DNA of 64,000 nucleotides, taken from assembly GCF_016863255.1 (NCBI RefSeq), contig NZ_BOON01000032.1:1-64000 (forward strand). Reading direction: 5' to 3'. The notes beneath the pieces were generated by a model that made no database searches, was not told the origin of the DNA, and saw nothing but the letters and a program-made list of their open reading frames with translations. Source of the DNA: Planosporangium mesophilum. GTDB lineage: Bacteria; Actinomycetota; Actinomycetes; Mycobacteriales; Micromonosporaceae. Positions 53,350-62,790 of this stretch are shown piece by piece; the stretch's first letter is position 1; each line of letters starts with the position of its first letter. Both the position numbers and the translations under genes were made by a program.

Positions 53350-56155
53350 CGCGCCGCTTCCCCTCCGGGTCGTACAGAACAGGGCCGGTGATCGTCACCG
53401 GTACGAGGACGTCCCCGAGCGGGGCGTACACCCGCTGGCCGATCCGGTCCCGGCCGCCCTTGATCAAGGCGAGCGCGAACGGGCGGCCCAGCGCCGCGCT
53501 GTGGTAGCTGGAGGTGACGTGCCCGAGCATCGGCACCGGGGGTTCGGGAAGACTCTCCATCTCCACCAGGTGCGCGCCCTCGGGCAGCAGCGTCTCGCCG
53601 TCGTCGGGCAGCAGGCCGACCAGGTGCTTGCGGTCGGGGCGGCCGGTGTCGGCGCGGGCGAACGACCGCTTGCCGATGAAGTCGGGCTTCTTCTTCGACA
53701 CGATCCAGTCCATGCCGAGGTCCTGCGGCGTGACCGTGCCGTCGGTGTCCTGCCCGATGATCGGGTACCCCTTCTCGGCGCGCAGCACGTGCATGGTCTC
53801 GGTGCCGTACGTCGTGATGCCGAGCGGCGCGCCGGCGGCGAGCACCGCCTCCCACAGCGCGAGCGCGTCCCACCAGTTGACGTTCAGCTCGTAGGCCAGT
53901 TCGCCGGAGAAGCTGATCCGGCAGACCCGGGCGGCGAGCCCGGCGACCGTGGTGTCGCGCCAGGTCATGAACGGGAAGCTGTCGTTGTCGACGGCGAGGT
54001 CCGGCGCGAGCGTACCGAGCACCTCCCGGGAGCGCGGCCCGACCAGGGCAATGGTCGCCCACTGCTCGGTCACCGAGGTGCAGTGCACGCGCAGGTCCGG
54101 CCACTCGGTCTGGAGGAAGTCCTCCATCCAGTCCAGGACTCCCGCCGCGTTGCCGGTCGTGGTGGTGACCAGGAAGCGGTCTTCGGCCAGGCGGATCACG
54201 GTACCGTCGTCGAAGATCATGCCGTCCGGGCGGCACATCACGCCGTACCGGATCGAGCCCACCTTCAGGCTGCTCATCAGGTTCGTGTACAGCCGGTCGA
54301 GCAGGACGGCCGCGTCCGGCCCCTGTACGTCGATCTTGCCGAGGGTGGAGGCGTCCATCGTCGCCACGCCCTCGCGGGCGGCCCGGCACTCGCGCAGCAC
54401 CGCGGCGTGCAGGTCCTCGCCGTCGCGCGGGTAGTACCAGGGCCGCTGCCACTGGCCGACGTTCTCGAAGAGCGCGCCGTTGGCCTGGTGCCAGGCGTGC
54501 AGGGCGGTCACCCGGATCGGGTCGTGCAGCGCGCCCCGGTCGCGGCCGGCGAGCGCCGCGAAGCTGACCGGCGCGTACGGGGGCCGGAACGTGGTCGTAC
54601 CCAGGTCACCGACGTCGACGCCGAGCAGGTGCGCGACCACCCCACTGGTCAGTACGCCGGAGGTCTTGCCCTGGTCGTGCGCGGTCCCGGCGGTGGTGTA
54701 CCGCTTGACGTGCTCCACCGAGCGCATGCCGGTACCGGTGGCGCGCCGGATCTCCGCGACGGTCACGTCGCGCTGCAGGTCCACGAACTGGACCGTCTCG
54801 TCGCCGGGGAGGACCCAGGTGTGCGCCGGGGGCGTGACCGGCGACTCGTCGGCGGCCGGCAGCTCCCGGCCGGTGCCCGCCGCGAATCCGGTCGCCTCGA
54901 CCGCGGCCCGCCCGGCCCCGGTACCCTCGGCGAGGCAGCCGGCCAGGCCGTACGTGCCGTTGGCCGAGCCGGCGACCGCCACCGCCTCGCGGCAGCCGTC
55001 CGGTACGAATGAGCCGAGGTCGGCGTCGTAGCGCAGCTTGCCGCCGGCCTGGCTGTACAGGGCGCCGACCGGGTTCCAACCGCCGGAGACGAGCAGCAGG
55101 TCCGCCTCGAACTCGCGGCCACCGGCCAGAACCACCGAGGAGACCCGCTCCTCGCCGACGACCCGCTCGACGCCGTACCCGGCGAGCACCTCCACGCCGC
55201 GATCCGCGAGGCGCTCCGTCCACAACGGACTGACGCTGGGGCGGAGGTCGGCGATCACCGCGATCGCGACGCCGGCGTCGAGCAGGTCGAGCGCGGCCGC
55301 GTACGCGCTGTCGTTGGTGGTGAGCACGACCGCGCGGCGGCCGGGCAGGACCCCGTACCGGTTGACGTAGGTGCGGGCGGCGCCGGCGAGCATGATGCCG
55401 GGCCGGTCGTTGTCGTCGAACGCCAGGGAGCGCTCGTGCGCGCCCGTGGCGAGCACGACGCGGCGGGCCCGGATCCGCCAGATCCGTTCGCGGGACAGGT
55501 GCGCGGGCGCCGAGGCGCCGAGGTGGTTGGTGCGCCGCTCGACCGCCACGACGTAGTTGTCGTCGTAGTACCCGAAGGCGGAGGTACGGGTGAGCAGCCG
55601 TACCTCGGGGTTGGCGTGCAGGTCGGCGGCGACCGACGCGACCCAGTCCAGGGCCTTGGCTTCCCTCGTGCCGAGCAGGCTGCCGCCCGGCTCCGAGCGA
55701 TCGTCGACCACGACCACCCGGGCGCCGGAGGCGGCGGCCACAGAGGCGGCGGCGAGCCCGGCCGGGCCGGCGCCGACGACCAGGACGTCGCAGTGGGTGT
55801 GCACGGCGTCGTACCGGGCCGGGTCCGGGTCGGTGGCCAGCCGCCCCTGACCGCCGAGGCCGCGTGCGACGAGCCCGTCGTACAGTTCGACGGTCGTCGC
55901 GGTCAGCATCGGCTCCGGGAACGGTGCCTCGACCTGTACCAGGGCGTTGGGCTCCTCGGCGCCGGCCGCGAAGATGCCACGCGGGCGGCCCAGCTTGATG
56001 CTCGTCGAGGTGCGGTGCACGCCGTTGGCGAGCAGCGCCGAGGCGAGCGTGTCCCCGGCGTACCCGGTGTAGTCGCGGCCGTCGAAGCGGAAGCGCAGCG
56101 GCCGGTCGCGGTCGATTCGTCCACCCTGGACGGTCCGGAACTCCTGCTGCGTCAT
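53342..56155 (-). CDS. soxA: Sarcosine oxidase alpha subunit
   Basis: SoxA of 937 residues. It binds NAD through VLVVGAGPAGLAAASVAAAS in the N-terminal half, and the C-terminal half is an aminomethyltransferase-like folate domain (TLGKIDVQGPDAAVLLDRLY and the end VHCTSVTEQWATIALVGPRS). With SoxB it oxidatively demethylates sarcosine to glycine, formaldehyde or methylene-tetrahydrofolate, and H2O2. N-terminal Gly-rich RFRFDGRDYTGYAGDTLASAL is the usual ferredoxin-like segment. Start overlaps the soxD stop by four bases. Confidence 0.96.
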   Translation of the reverse strand: MTQQEFRTVQGGRIDRDRPLRFRFDGRDYTGYAGDTLASALLANGVHRTSTSIKLGRPRGIFAAGAEEPNALVQVEAPFPEPMLTATTVELYDGLVARGLGGQGRLATDPDPARYDAVHTHCDVLVVGAGPAGLAAASVAAASGARVVVVDDRSEPGGSLLGTREAKALDWVASVAADLHANPEVRLLTRTSAFGYYDDNYVVAVERRTNHLGASAPAHLSRERIWRIRARRVVLATGAHERSLAFDDNDRPGIMLAGAARTYVNRYGVLPGRRAVVLTTNDSAYAAALDLLDAGVAIAVIADLRPSVSPLWTERLADRGVEVLAGYGVERVVGEERVSSVVLAGGREFEADLLLVSGGWNPVGALYSQAGGKLRYDADLGSFVPDGCREAVAVAGSANGTYGLAGCLAEGTGAGRAAVEATGFAAGTGRELPAADESPVTPPAHTWVLPGDETVQFVDLQRDVTVAEIRRATGTGMRSVEHVKRYTTAGTAHDQGKTSGVLTSGVVAHLLGVDVGDLGTTTFRPPYAPVSFAALAGRDRGALHDPIRVTALHAWHQANGALFENVGQWQRPWYYPRDGEDLHAAVLRECRAAREGVATMDASTLGKIDVQGPDAAVLLDRLYTNLMSSLKVGSIRYGVMCRPDGMIFDDGTVIRLAEDRFLVTTTTGNAAGVLDWMEDFLQTEWPDLRVHCTSVTEQWATIALVGPRSREVLGTLAPDLAVDNDSFPFMTWRDTTVAGLAARVCRISFSGELAYELNVNWWDALALWEAVLAAGAPLGITTYGTETMHVLRAEKGYPIIGQDTDGTVTPQDLGMDWIVSKKKPDFIGKRSFARADTGRPDRKHLVGLLPDDGETLLPEGAHLVEMESLPEPPVPMLGHVTSSYHSAALGRPFALALIKGGRDRIGQRVYAPLGDVLVPVTITGPVLYDPEGKRRDG

Positions 56156-56430
56156 GCCAGCACCGGCCTCGGCGCGCCGACCTTGTACACGGCCAGGATC
56201 TCGTTGGTCACGGTGTCACGGACGACGTTGAACCACCGCCGGCAGCTCGCCGAGTGGTTCCACCGCTCCGCGAAGGGGCCCTTGGGGTTGTCGCGGAAGA
56301 ACAGGAACCGCGCCCACTCCTCGTCGGACAGCGCGGCGGGGTCGGAAGGGTAGGCCACGTGGGCCTGGCCGCCGTAGTGGAACTCGGCCTCCTCCCGGGG
56401 GCCGCACCAGGGGCAGGGGATGAGCATCAT
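56152..56430 (-). CDS. soxD: Sarcosine oxidase delta subunit
   Basis: SoxD of 92 residues. The zinc-binding Cys and His are in MLIPCPWCGPREEAEFHYGG and RWNHSASCRRWFNVVRDT. It is a small structural subunit of the four-subunit enzyme. Two ATGs at the start are equally possible. It follows soxB after 27 bases and overlaps soxA by four. Confidence 0.95.
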   Translation of the reverse strand: MMLIPCPWCGPREEAEFHYGGQAHVAYPSDPAALSDEEWARFLFFRDNPKGPFAERWNHSASCRRWFNVVRDTVTNEILAVYKVGAPRPVLA

Positions 56431-56457
56431 CGTCGCGGGCTCCTTGTTCTCGCGCGC

Positions 56458-57684
56458 TCAGTGAGCAACGGCGGCCGCGCCGTGCTCGTCGACGAGCGCG
56501 CCGGTGGTGAAGCGGTCGAGGCTGAACGGGGCGTTGAGGGGGTGGGGCTCGCCGGTGGCGATGGTGTGCGCGTAGCACCAGCCGACGCCGGGGGTGGCCT
56601 TGAAGCCGCCGGTACCCCAGCCGCAGTTGAGGTACAGGTCGTCCACCGGGGTGAGCCCGACGATGGGCGAGGCGTCGGGCGTGACGTCGACGATGCCGCC
56701 CCAGGTCCGCAGCACGTGGGCGCGGGCGAAGGCCGGGAACAACTCCAGCGCCGCCGACATCTGACGCTCGATGATGTGGAACGCGCCGCGCTGCCCGTAC
56801 CCGTTGTAGCTGTCGATGCCGGCGCCCATCACCAGTTCGCCCTTGTGCGCCTGGCTCACGTACACGTGGACGGCGTTGGACATGACGACCGTCGGGTGTA
56901 CCGGCTCGAGCAGTTCGGAGACGAGCGCCTGCAGCGGGTGGCTCTGCAGCGGCAGGTCGATGCCGGCCATCGCGGCGACCACCGAGGTGTGGCCGGCGGC
57001 CGACAGCGCCACCCTGCCGGCCGCTATCCGGCCGCGCGTCGTCTGTACCCCGGTGATTTTGCCGTCGGTGATGTCGAGGCCGGTCACCTCGCAGTGCTGG
57101 ATCAGGTCCACGCCCAGCGCGTCGGCGGCCCGGGCGAAGCCCCAGGCGACGTAGTCGTGCTTGGCGATGCCGGCGCGCGGCTGGTACGTGCCGCCGAGCA
57201 CCGGGTAGCGCACGTCGGGGGAGGTGTTGACGATCGGGCAGACCTCTTTGACCTGCTGCGGGTCGAGCCACTGGGCGTCGACGCCGTTGAGCCGGTTGGC
57301 CTCCACCCGGCGTACGCTGTCGCGCACGTCCTGGAGGCTGTGCGCGAGGTTGAGCACGCCGCGCTGGCTGAACAGGATCGGGTAGTCGAGATCCTCCTCG
57401 AGCCCCTCCCACAGCTTGAGCGCGTGCTCGTAGATGCCGGCGCTCTCGTCCCACAGGTAGTTCGACCGGATGATCGTGGTGTTGCGGGCCATGTTGCCGC
57501 CGGCCAGCCAGCCGCGTTCGAGCACGGCCACGTTGGTGATGCCGTGGTTCTTCGCGAGGTAGTAGGCGGTCGCCAGGCCGTGGCCGCCGCCGCCGACGAT
57601 GACGACGTCGTAGCTGCGCCTCGGTTCGGGATTACGCCAGAGGTAGTCCGGGTGGTCGGGCAGATCGCTACCGGGTCCGGCCAT
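56458..57684 (-). CDS. soxB: Sarcosine oxidase beta subunit
   Basis: SoxB of 408 residues, a FAD protein of the DAO family that carries the sarcosine site and covalent FMN. FAD motif [24 protein letters not shown], then [18 protein letters not shown] (flavin region) and the C-terminal [20 protein letters not shown]. First gene of soxBDAG. A large perfect palindrome begins 25 bases upstream and should be the operator. Confidence 0.96.
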   Translation of the reverse strand: MAGPGSDLPDHPDYLWRNPEPRRSYDVVIVGGGGHGLATAYYLAKNHGITNVAVLERGWLAGGNMARNTTIIRSNYLWDESAGIYEHALKLWEGLEEDLDYPILFSQRGVLNLAHSLQDVRDSVRRVEANRLNGVDAQWLDPQQVKEVCPIVNTSPDVRYPVLGGTYQPRAGIAKHDYVAWGFARAADALGVDLIQHCEVTGLDITDGKITGVQTTRGRIAAGRVALSAAGHTSVVAAMAGIDLPLQSHPLQALVSELLEPVHPTVVMSNAVHVYVSQAHKGELVMGAGIDSYNGYGQRGAFHIIERQMSAALELFPAFARAHVLRTWGGIVDVTPDASPIVGLTPVDDLYLNCGWGTGGFKATPGVGWCYAHTIATGEPHPLNAPFSLDRFTTGALVDEHGAAAVAH

Positions 57685-57709
57685 CGGCGTCCTTCCGTCT
57701 CCGTTGTTT

Positions 57710-57781
57710 CTGTTGCGTATTCAGAGACACGGTTCGAAACTTCTACGTCTCGAGACTTCTATGTCTCTGAATACGCAACAG
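57710..57781. promoter_or_regulatory. 20-bp perfect inverted repeat upstream of soxB (operator)
   Basis: The arms are 57710-57729 (contains TTGCGTATTCAGAGACA) and 57762-57781, perfect complements over 20 bases with a 32-base centre. The centre contains two near-identical ACTTCTA(C/T)GTCTC copies, TTCGAA and TCTCGAGA. The soxB start is 25 bases away on the minus side. This looks like a binding site for a dimeric or tetrameric regulator. IclR- or GntR-type regulators of betaine genes are candidates; none is in the window. Confidence 0.8.
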
Positions 57782-58023
57782 CTATCGCTATTCGCAACTA
57801 GCCTGCGCTGGCGGTTGCCCCGTGTCAAGGTCCGATTTCGCCGCGTCGTAGGCGCCATCCCACCCATCGGGCGAGGTGGGCGCGGAGCGCCGTCACGCGG
57901 TCCGCGGCGCCCGGCGCGCTGACCGGAAAGCACGGGTGCCGGGCAGGTCCGGCCGACTACGAAGCCCTCGCGCGGGTAGTCCACCCCCTTCGGCACGCCG
58001 TTCGCGGTGATCGGGAGGGGCTC
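57782..58023. other. Intergenic, nothing further recognised
   Basis: Together with the palindrome this makes 339 bases between divergent soxB and the DUF892 gene. The second half is very GC-rich and has no recognisable signal apart from a possible ribosome binding site (GGGAGGGG) at about 58015-58022. Confidence 0.4.
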
Positions 58024-58518
58024 ATGGCGATCGCGAGCCTGGACGACCTGTTCGTCTACGAGCTGGCCGGCATGCGCGACGAGGAGACGGGGAGCGCCCT
58101 GTTGCTGGCGGACATGGCCGATCAGATCCGGGATGTCAACCTGCAGCAGGTCCTGAGGGTCGAGCACCGGGAGTGCCAGCGGCGGATCGAGAATCTGGAG
58201 CTGTGCTTCCACGCGCTGGGCACCCGGCCGAGGGGCGGCCCCAGCGTGGTGGTCGACGGGTTGCACGCGGATTACCAGCGGTTCCTGAGCCAGGACCCGT
58301 CACCGGTGACGGTGGACATGTACACGTTCGGCTGTGCGCTGAAGCTGTCCCACTTCGGCATCGGCAGTTACAGGGCACTGCTCGACACGTCGGTACTGAG
58401 GGGCCCGGCCGCGTGTACCCAGGCTCTCCGGACCAACCTGGTCATGAACGCGGAGAGCGCCGGCCGGATGGAGCGCCTCAGCCACGGGATAAGCCGGCGG
58501 ATCATGGCCACCGCCTAG
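58024..58518 (+). CDS. DUF892/YciE-like ferritin-fold protein
   Basis: Protein of 164 residues with a ferritin-like four-helix plan: LDDLFVYELAGMRDEETGSALLL, VEHRECQRRIENLELCF and TFGCALKLSHFGIGSYRALL. Glu and His residues in helices 1, 3 and 4 could bind iron, although the usual E..H pattern is incomplete. YciE-type proteins are stress-linked. It is a single gene with GGGAGGGG before the ATG; a two-hairpin terminator covers its stop. Confidence 0.7.
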   Translation: MAIASLDDLFVYELAGMRDEETGSALLLADMADQIRDVNLQQVLRVEHRECQRRIENLELCFHALGTRPRGGPSVVVDGLHADYQRFLSQDPSPVTVDMYTFGCALKLSHFGIGSYRALLDTSVLRGPAACTQALRTNLVMNAESAGRMERLSHGISRRIMATA

Positions 58519-58567
58519 GTGGCCATGATCCGCGAGGGGCGCGCGGACCGTGCGCGCGCCCTCGCGG
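58501..58567. terminator. Two consecutive hairpins between convergent genes
   Basis: The first hairpin is 58501-58511 with 58519-58529, a perfect 11-base stem (ATCATGGCCAC) whose loop holds the DUF892 stop codon. The second is 58530-58567, CCGCGAGGGGCGCGCG pairing with GCGCGCGCCCTCGCGG with one bulge. They separate the DUF892 gene from the convergent binding-protein gene. Confidence 0.8.
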
Positions 58568-58573
58568 CTACCG

Positions 58574-59557
58574 TCAGCCCTTGGGCAGCCAGGCCTTGAC
58601 CTTGTCCTTGTTGGCCTCCACCCACTTCTTCGCGGCGGCGTCCGGGGACATCTTGTCCTGGGCGATGTACTTGGCCACCGTGTTCTGGTCGGCGTTGGTC
58701 CAGGCGAAGTTCTTGACCAGCTGGTACGCCGGGCTGCCCGAGTCGGCGAACTTCTTGCTCACGAGCTTGTTCAGGTCGTACTTCGGGTAGTCGCAGGCGA
58801 TCTTCTCCGCGTCCGCGTCGCAGCCCGCGGTGTACTCGGGCAGGTTCACCTTGACCAGCTTGACCTCGCTCATGAACCACTGCGGGTCGTAGAAGTACCC
58901 GATCAGCGGCGTCTTCTTCGCCTCCGCCTGGCGGAACGCCTGGATCAGTGCGGGCTCGCTGCCGGCGTAGACCACCTTGTAGTTCAGGTTGAGGTTCTTG
59001 ACCAGCGCCTCGTCGTTGGTGACGAAGGACGGGTCGCCGTCGAGGATCTGGCCCTTGCCGCCGGACTCCGACGTCTTGAACAGGTCGGCGTACTTGTTGA
59101 GGTTCTTCCAGTCGGTGATGTCCGGGTACTGCTTGGCCATCCACGGCGGCACGTACCAGCCGATGACGCCGTTGACCCCGGTCGAGCCGGCGTCGACCGC
59201 GGTCTTCTGGTCGTCGATGTACTTCTTCTTGAGGTCGTCGTGGCCCCAGTTCTCCACGATGGCGTCGACCTCACCGGTACCGAAGCCCTGCCAGGCGACC
59301 TCCTCCTTGAGGTCCTTCTTGGTCACCTTGCACTTGAGCTCGGTCTCGGCGACGTACGCGATGACGGCCGCGTTCGCCTCGTACCCGACCCAGGGGTTGA
59401 TGGCGATGTTGAAGTTGCCGCACTTGCCGCCGGAACCCGACCCGGCGCCGGCCGTGTCGCCGACCTTGGCGCCACCGCAGCCGGTGACGGCGAGGGCCAC
59501 CGCGGTGGCGAACGCGACGCCGGCGAGTTTCCCGGCCTTACTGATGGTAGGTCTCAT
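58574..59557 (-). CDS. Glycine-betaine-type ABC substrate-binding lipoprotein
   Basis: Lipoprotein of 327 residues; signal peptide with lipobox AVTGC at about 25. It belongs to the OpuAC/ProX family: FNIAINPWVGYEANAAVIAYV, WQGFGTGEVDAIVENWGHDDL and GWYVPPWMAKQYPDIT, with Trp residues that would box a quaternary ammonium group. It should bind betaine or choline at the cell surface. Third gene of an ATPase-permease-binding protein operon. Confidence 0.93.
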   Translation of the reverse strand: MRPTISKAGKLAGVAFATAVALAVTGCGGAKVGDTAGAGSGSGGKCGNFNIAINPWVGYEANAAVIAYVAETELKCKVTKKDLKEEVAWQGFGTGEVDAIVENWGHDDLKKKYIDDQKTAVDAGSTGVNGVIGWYVPPWMAKQYPDITDWKNLNKYADLFKTSESGGKGQILDGDPSFVTNDEALVKNLNLNYKVVYAGSEPALIQAFRQAEAKKTPLIGYFYDPQWFMSEVKLVKVNLPEYTAGCDADAEKIACDYPKYDLNKLVSKKFADSGSPAYQLVKNFAWTNADQNTVAKYIAQDKMSPDAAAKKWVEANKDKVKAWLPKG

Positions 59558-59629
59558 ACTCTGGTCCTCCGGGGGAGACGGGTCCTCTGTGGGGATGGTC
59601 GGGCTGAAGCAATGTCGAGCCGAAACAGG

Positions 59630-61639
59630 TCACCTGGGCCCACCCGACCGCTCCGCCGCGGCGCGAGCGATCCGGTCGAGCATGATGCCGAGCAGCACGA
59701 TCGCCAAGCCGGCCGCCAGCCCCTTGCCGTACAGCTGGGACTGGGAGAAGCCGGCGACCACGTCGTAGCCGAGCGCGCCGCCGCCGACGAGGCCGCCGAC
59801 GACCACCATGGACAGTACGTAGATGAGCCCCTGGTTGGCCGCGAGGGTCAGCGACCGCCGCGACATCGGCAGCTGGACCTTGGTGATCAGTTGCCAGGTG
59901 TTGGAGCCGGCCGCCGTCGCGGCCTCCACGGTCGTCGCGGAGACGCCCCGTACGCCGTCGGCGACGATCTTGGTTGAGACCGGCGCCGCGAACACCACCG
60001 CCGCCAGGATCGCCGTGAACCGGCCGCTGGAGAACAGGGCCAGGAACGGCAGCAGGTAGACGAAGGCCGGCATCGTCTGGGCGCCGTCCAGGACCGGGCG
60101 GATCACCCGGTCCGCCCGGTCGCTGCGCCCCATCCAGACCCCGAGCACAATTCCGAGCGCCATCACCAGCAGCGTCGCGACGATCGTCATGGCGAGGGTG
60201 ATCATGCTGTCCTGCCAGAGCCCGGTGCCGACGAGCAGGCCCAGGCAGACTGCGGTGGTGACGGCGGCGCGGACGCTGCCGAGCAGCACGGCCAGCGCCA
60301 CGGCCACCGTCGCCACCAGCCACCACGGCGACTCGGTCATGAACGTCTGCAACGGGTTGAGCAGCCCGACCGTGACGCCGTCCTTGATCGCTCCGGTGAC
60401 GCCAGCGACGTCGCCCTGCGCCCAGTCGGTGAACGCGGAGGCGGCCCGGGCCACGTAGCTGCCGACGTCGCCCCTGAGCGAGAACTCGGCCGCCCACACG
60501 TACGTGTACGACAGGTACGCGCAGGCCAGCGCGAGTACACCGAAGCCGGCCAGCAGCGGGCGGCGCAACCGCTCGGCGCGGCCGCCGGAGTGCCGGCGGC
60601 CCTCCTCGGCCCGGGCGCTCGCCGCCGTGGTGACCCGGTCCAGCACGATGGCCATGACCACGATCGCGAGCCCCGCGTTGAAGGCGGTGCCGACGTCGAG
60701 GGTCTGCAGCGCCTTGACGACCGTCTTGCCCAGGCCCGGCGCGTCGATGAGGGCCGCGATCGTCACCATCGACAGCGCGGCCATGATGGTCTGGTTGACG
60801 CCCAGGACGATCGTGCGCTTCGACAGCGGCAACAGGACCTTCGTCAGCGTCTGCCAGCGGGTCGCGCCGAGCGATTCGGTGGCCTCGAGCGGGGTCTCGG
60901 GCACCGACCGGATGCCGTGCGCGGTGAGGCGGATCGTCGGCGGCGCCGCGTAGATCAGGGTCGCGATCGTGGCCGAGGCCGGCCCGATCGAGAACAGCAG
61001 GGCGAGCGGGGCGAGGTAGACGAAGGTCGGCATCGTCTGCATGAAGTCCAGCACCGGCGTGACCAGCCGGTGGAACCGGTCGGACAGGCCGGCCAGGATC
61101 CCCAGCGGGATGCCGAACAGCAGCGACACGAGGACCGCCGACAGGGTCAGGGCGAGAGTGTCCATGCTCTCCTGCCACAGCCCCTGCAGTCCGAAGAAGA
61201 CGAGCCCGCCCGCGGCGAGCAGCGCGACCCGCCAGTTGCCGACGGCCCAGGCGGCGTACGCGACGAGCGCGACCACGCCGAGCCAGCCCAGGACCGGCAA
61301 CGGCCGGTCGAACGAGGGCTGCGCGATCAGACCCTGGATGAAGTGGACCAGGGTGTCGATGGCGAGCCGGATCTCATTGAAGAAGTACAGGAAGAGCGGG
61401 CTGGAGTTGCGGCTCGCACCCACGCTGTCGTTGACCTGGTTGATCCAGCGGTGCAGCGGCGTCAGCGAGGCGCCGGACAGGTGCAGGGTGTCCCGCCCGC
61501 GCAGCACCAGCCAGGCGAGGACCCAGGCCGCGAGGACGCCGGCCACGGCCAGGGGCCGGTTGAGCGGCCGGCGTGGGCGGCTCGGCGTGACCGCGCCCGC
61601 GGACGCGGACGCGGCGGGGGTGGTTGTCGTGACGGTCAT
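59630..61639 (-). CDS. Glycine-betaine-type ABC permease, two domains fused
   Basis: Protein of 669 residues made of two complete permease domains in one chain. Each half has LPxxSKRTIVLGVNQTIMAAL or LPMSRRSLTLAANQGLIYVL (the EAA-type loop) and an MPTFVYL/MPAFVYL motif. Most ProW proteins have one domain and dimerise; here both halves are encoded together. Its ATG overlaps the ATPase stop by one base (TGATG). It should form the channel of the importer encoded around it. Confidence 0.92.
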   Translation of the reverse strand: MTVTTTTPAASASAGAVTPSRPRRPLNRPLAVAGVLAAWVLAWLVLRGRDTLHLSGASLTPLHRWINQVNDSVGASRNSSPLFLYFFNEIRLAIDTLVHFIQGLIAQPSFDRPLPVLGWLGVVALVAYAAWAVGNWRVALLAAGGLVFFGLQGLWQESMDTLALTLSAVLVSLLFGIPLGILAGLSDRFHRLVTPVLDFMQTMPTFVYLAPLALLFSIGPASATIATLIYAAPPTIRLTAHGIRSVPETPLEATESLGATRWQTLTKVLLPLSKRTIVLGVNQTIMAALSMVTIAALIDAPGLGKTVVKALQTLDVGTAFNAGLAIVVMAIVLDRVTTAASARAEEGRRHSGGRAERLRRPLLAGFGVLALACAYLSYTYVWAAEFSLRGDVGSYVARAASAFTDWAQGDVAGVTGAIKDGVTVGLLNPLQTFMTESPWWLVATVAVALAVLLGSVRAAVTTAVCLGLLVGTGLWQDSMITLAMTIVATLLVMALGIVLGVWMGRSDRADRVIRPVLDGAQTMPAFVYLLPFLALFSSGRFTAILAAVVFAAPVSTKIVADGVRGVSATTVEAATAAGSNTWQLITKVQLPMSRRSLTLAANQGLIYVLSMVVVGGLVGGGALGYDVVAGFSQSQLYGKGLAAGLAIVLLGIMLDRIARAAAERSGGPR

Positions 61640-62733
61640 CAGGCGCCGGCCTCGCTACCGGCGGGCTCCGTGCCGGCCACGATGGCGAGGATCTCCTCGT
61701 CCCCGACGATCCCCAGCAGCTTCCCGTCGGCGACGACCTTCACCGGCTTCTCGGCGGCGAGCACCACCCGGGTGGCGTCGCGGACCACCACGTCCGGGCC
61801 CAGCTCCGGGCCGTCGAGCACGTCGTCCGGGCGCGGGGCGCGCATGATCCAGCGCAGCGTGAGGACGTGCGAGCGGGGTACGTCGCGGACGAAGTCGCGC
61901 ACGTAGTCGTCGGCGGGCGCGCCGACCAGCTCGTCACCGGTACCGCACTGCACCATCCGGCCGTCCCGCATGATGAGGATCCGGTCGCCCAGCTTGAGCG
62001 CCTCGGACAGGTCGTGGGTGATGAACACCATCGTCTTGCCGACCTCGTGGTGCAGCCGGATGACCTCGTTCTGCATGTCGCGGCGGATCAGCGGGTCGAG
62101 GGCGGAGAACGGCTCGTCGAAGAAGAGCACGTCCGGGTCGCCGGCGAGCGCCCGGGCCAGCCCGACCCGCTGCTGCATGCCACCGGAGAGCTGGTCGGGG
62201 TACGAGTTCTCGTACCCGCCGAGGCCCACCAGCTCGATGACCTCCATGGCGCGGCGGATGCGCTCGGCGCGGCCGGTACCACGGATCTCCAGCCCGTACG
62301 AGACGTTGTCGACGACCCGCCGGTACGGCAGCAGCCCGAAGTGCTGGAAGACCATGGAGAACTTGTGCCGGCGCAGTTCCCGCAGCCGCTTCTTGTCGGC
62401 GTGCAGGATGTCCTCGCCCTCGAAGACCACCTCACCGGCGGTCGGCTCGACGAGCCGGGTCAGGCACCGTACCAGCGTGGACTTGCCCGAGCCGGACAGC
62501 CCCATCACGACGAACACCTCGCCGGGCGCCACGTCGAACGACACCTCGCGTACCGCGGCGGTGCACCGGGCCCGCTCCATCAGCTCGCGCCGGGACAGCG
62601 CGGCCAGCTCCGGCGAGCGGGGCACCTGGTCGGCCTTGGGGCCGAACACCTTCCACAGCTCCCGGACCGAGATGACGGGGGAGCGGCCGTCGGTCGGCTG
62701 CTGGCGCGGTGGCGCCGCCGTCTCAGTACTCAT
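61639..62733 (-). CDS. Glycine-betaine-type ABC ATPase with CBS-like C-terminus
   Basis: ATPase of 364 residues in the ProV/OpuAA family. Walker [10 protein letters not shown], the Q-loop [12 protein letters not shown], signature [15 protein letters not shown], Walker [19 protein letters not shown] and switch His [10 protein letters not shown]. The end (about 280-364) resembles one or two degenerate CBS repeats ([16 protein letters not shown]), which sense ionic strength in related importers. ATG at 62733 follows AGAGG. First gene of the importer operon. Confidence 0.93.
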   Translation of the reverse strand: MSTETAAPPRQQPTDGRSPVISVRELWKVFGPKADQVPRSPELAALSRRELMERARCTAAVREVSFDVAPGEVFVVMGLSGSGKSTLVRCLTRLVEPTAGEVVFEGEDILHADKKRLRELRRHKFSMVFQHFGLLPYRRVVDNVSYGLEIRGTGRAERIRRAMEVIELVGLGGYENSYPDQLSGGMQQRVGLARALAGDPDVLFFDEPFSALDPLIRRDMQNEVIRLHHEVGKTMVFITHDLSEALKLGDRILIMRDGRMVQCGTGDELVGAPADDYVRDFVRDVPRSHVLTLRWIMRAPRPDDVLDGPELGPDVVVRDATRVVLAAEKPVKVVADGKLLGIVGDEEILAIVAGTEPAGSEAGA

Positions 62734-62790
62734 GAGGCCTCTTTTCTGCGGGCGGCTTCTGTCCGGCTCGACGGTCGCGTCCGGCACCGC

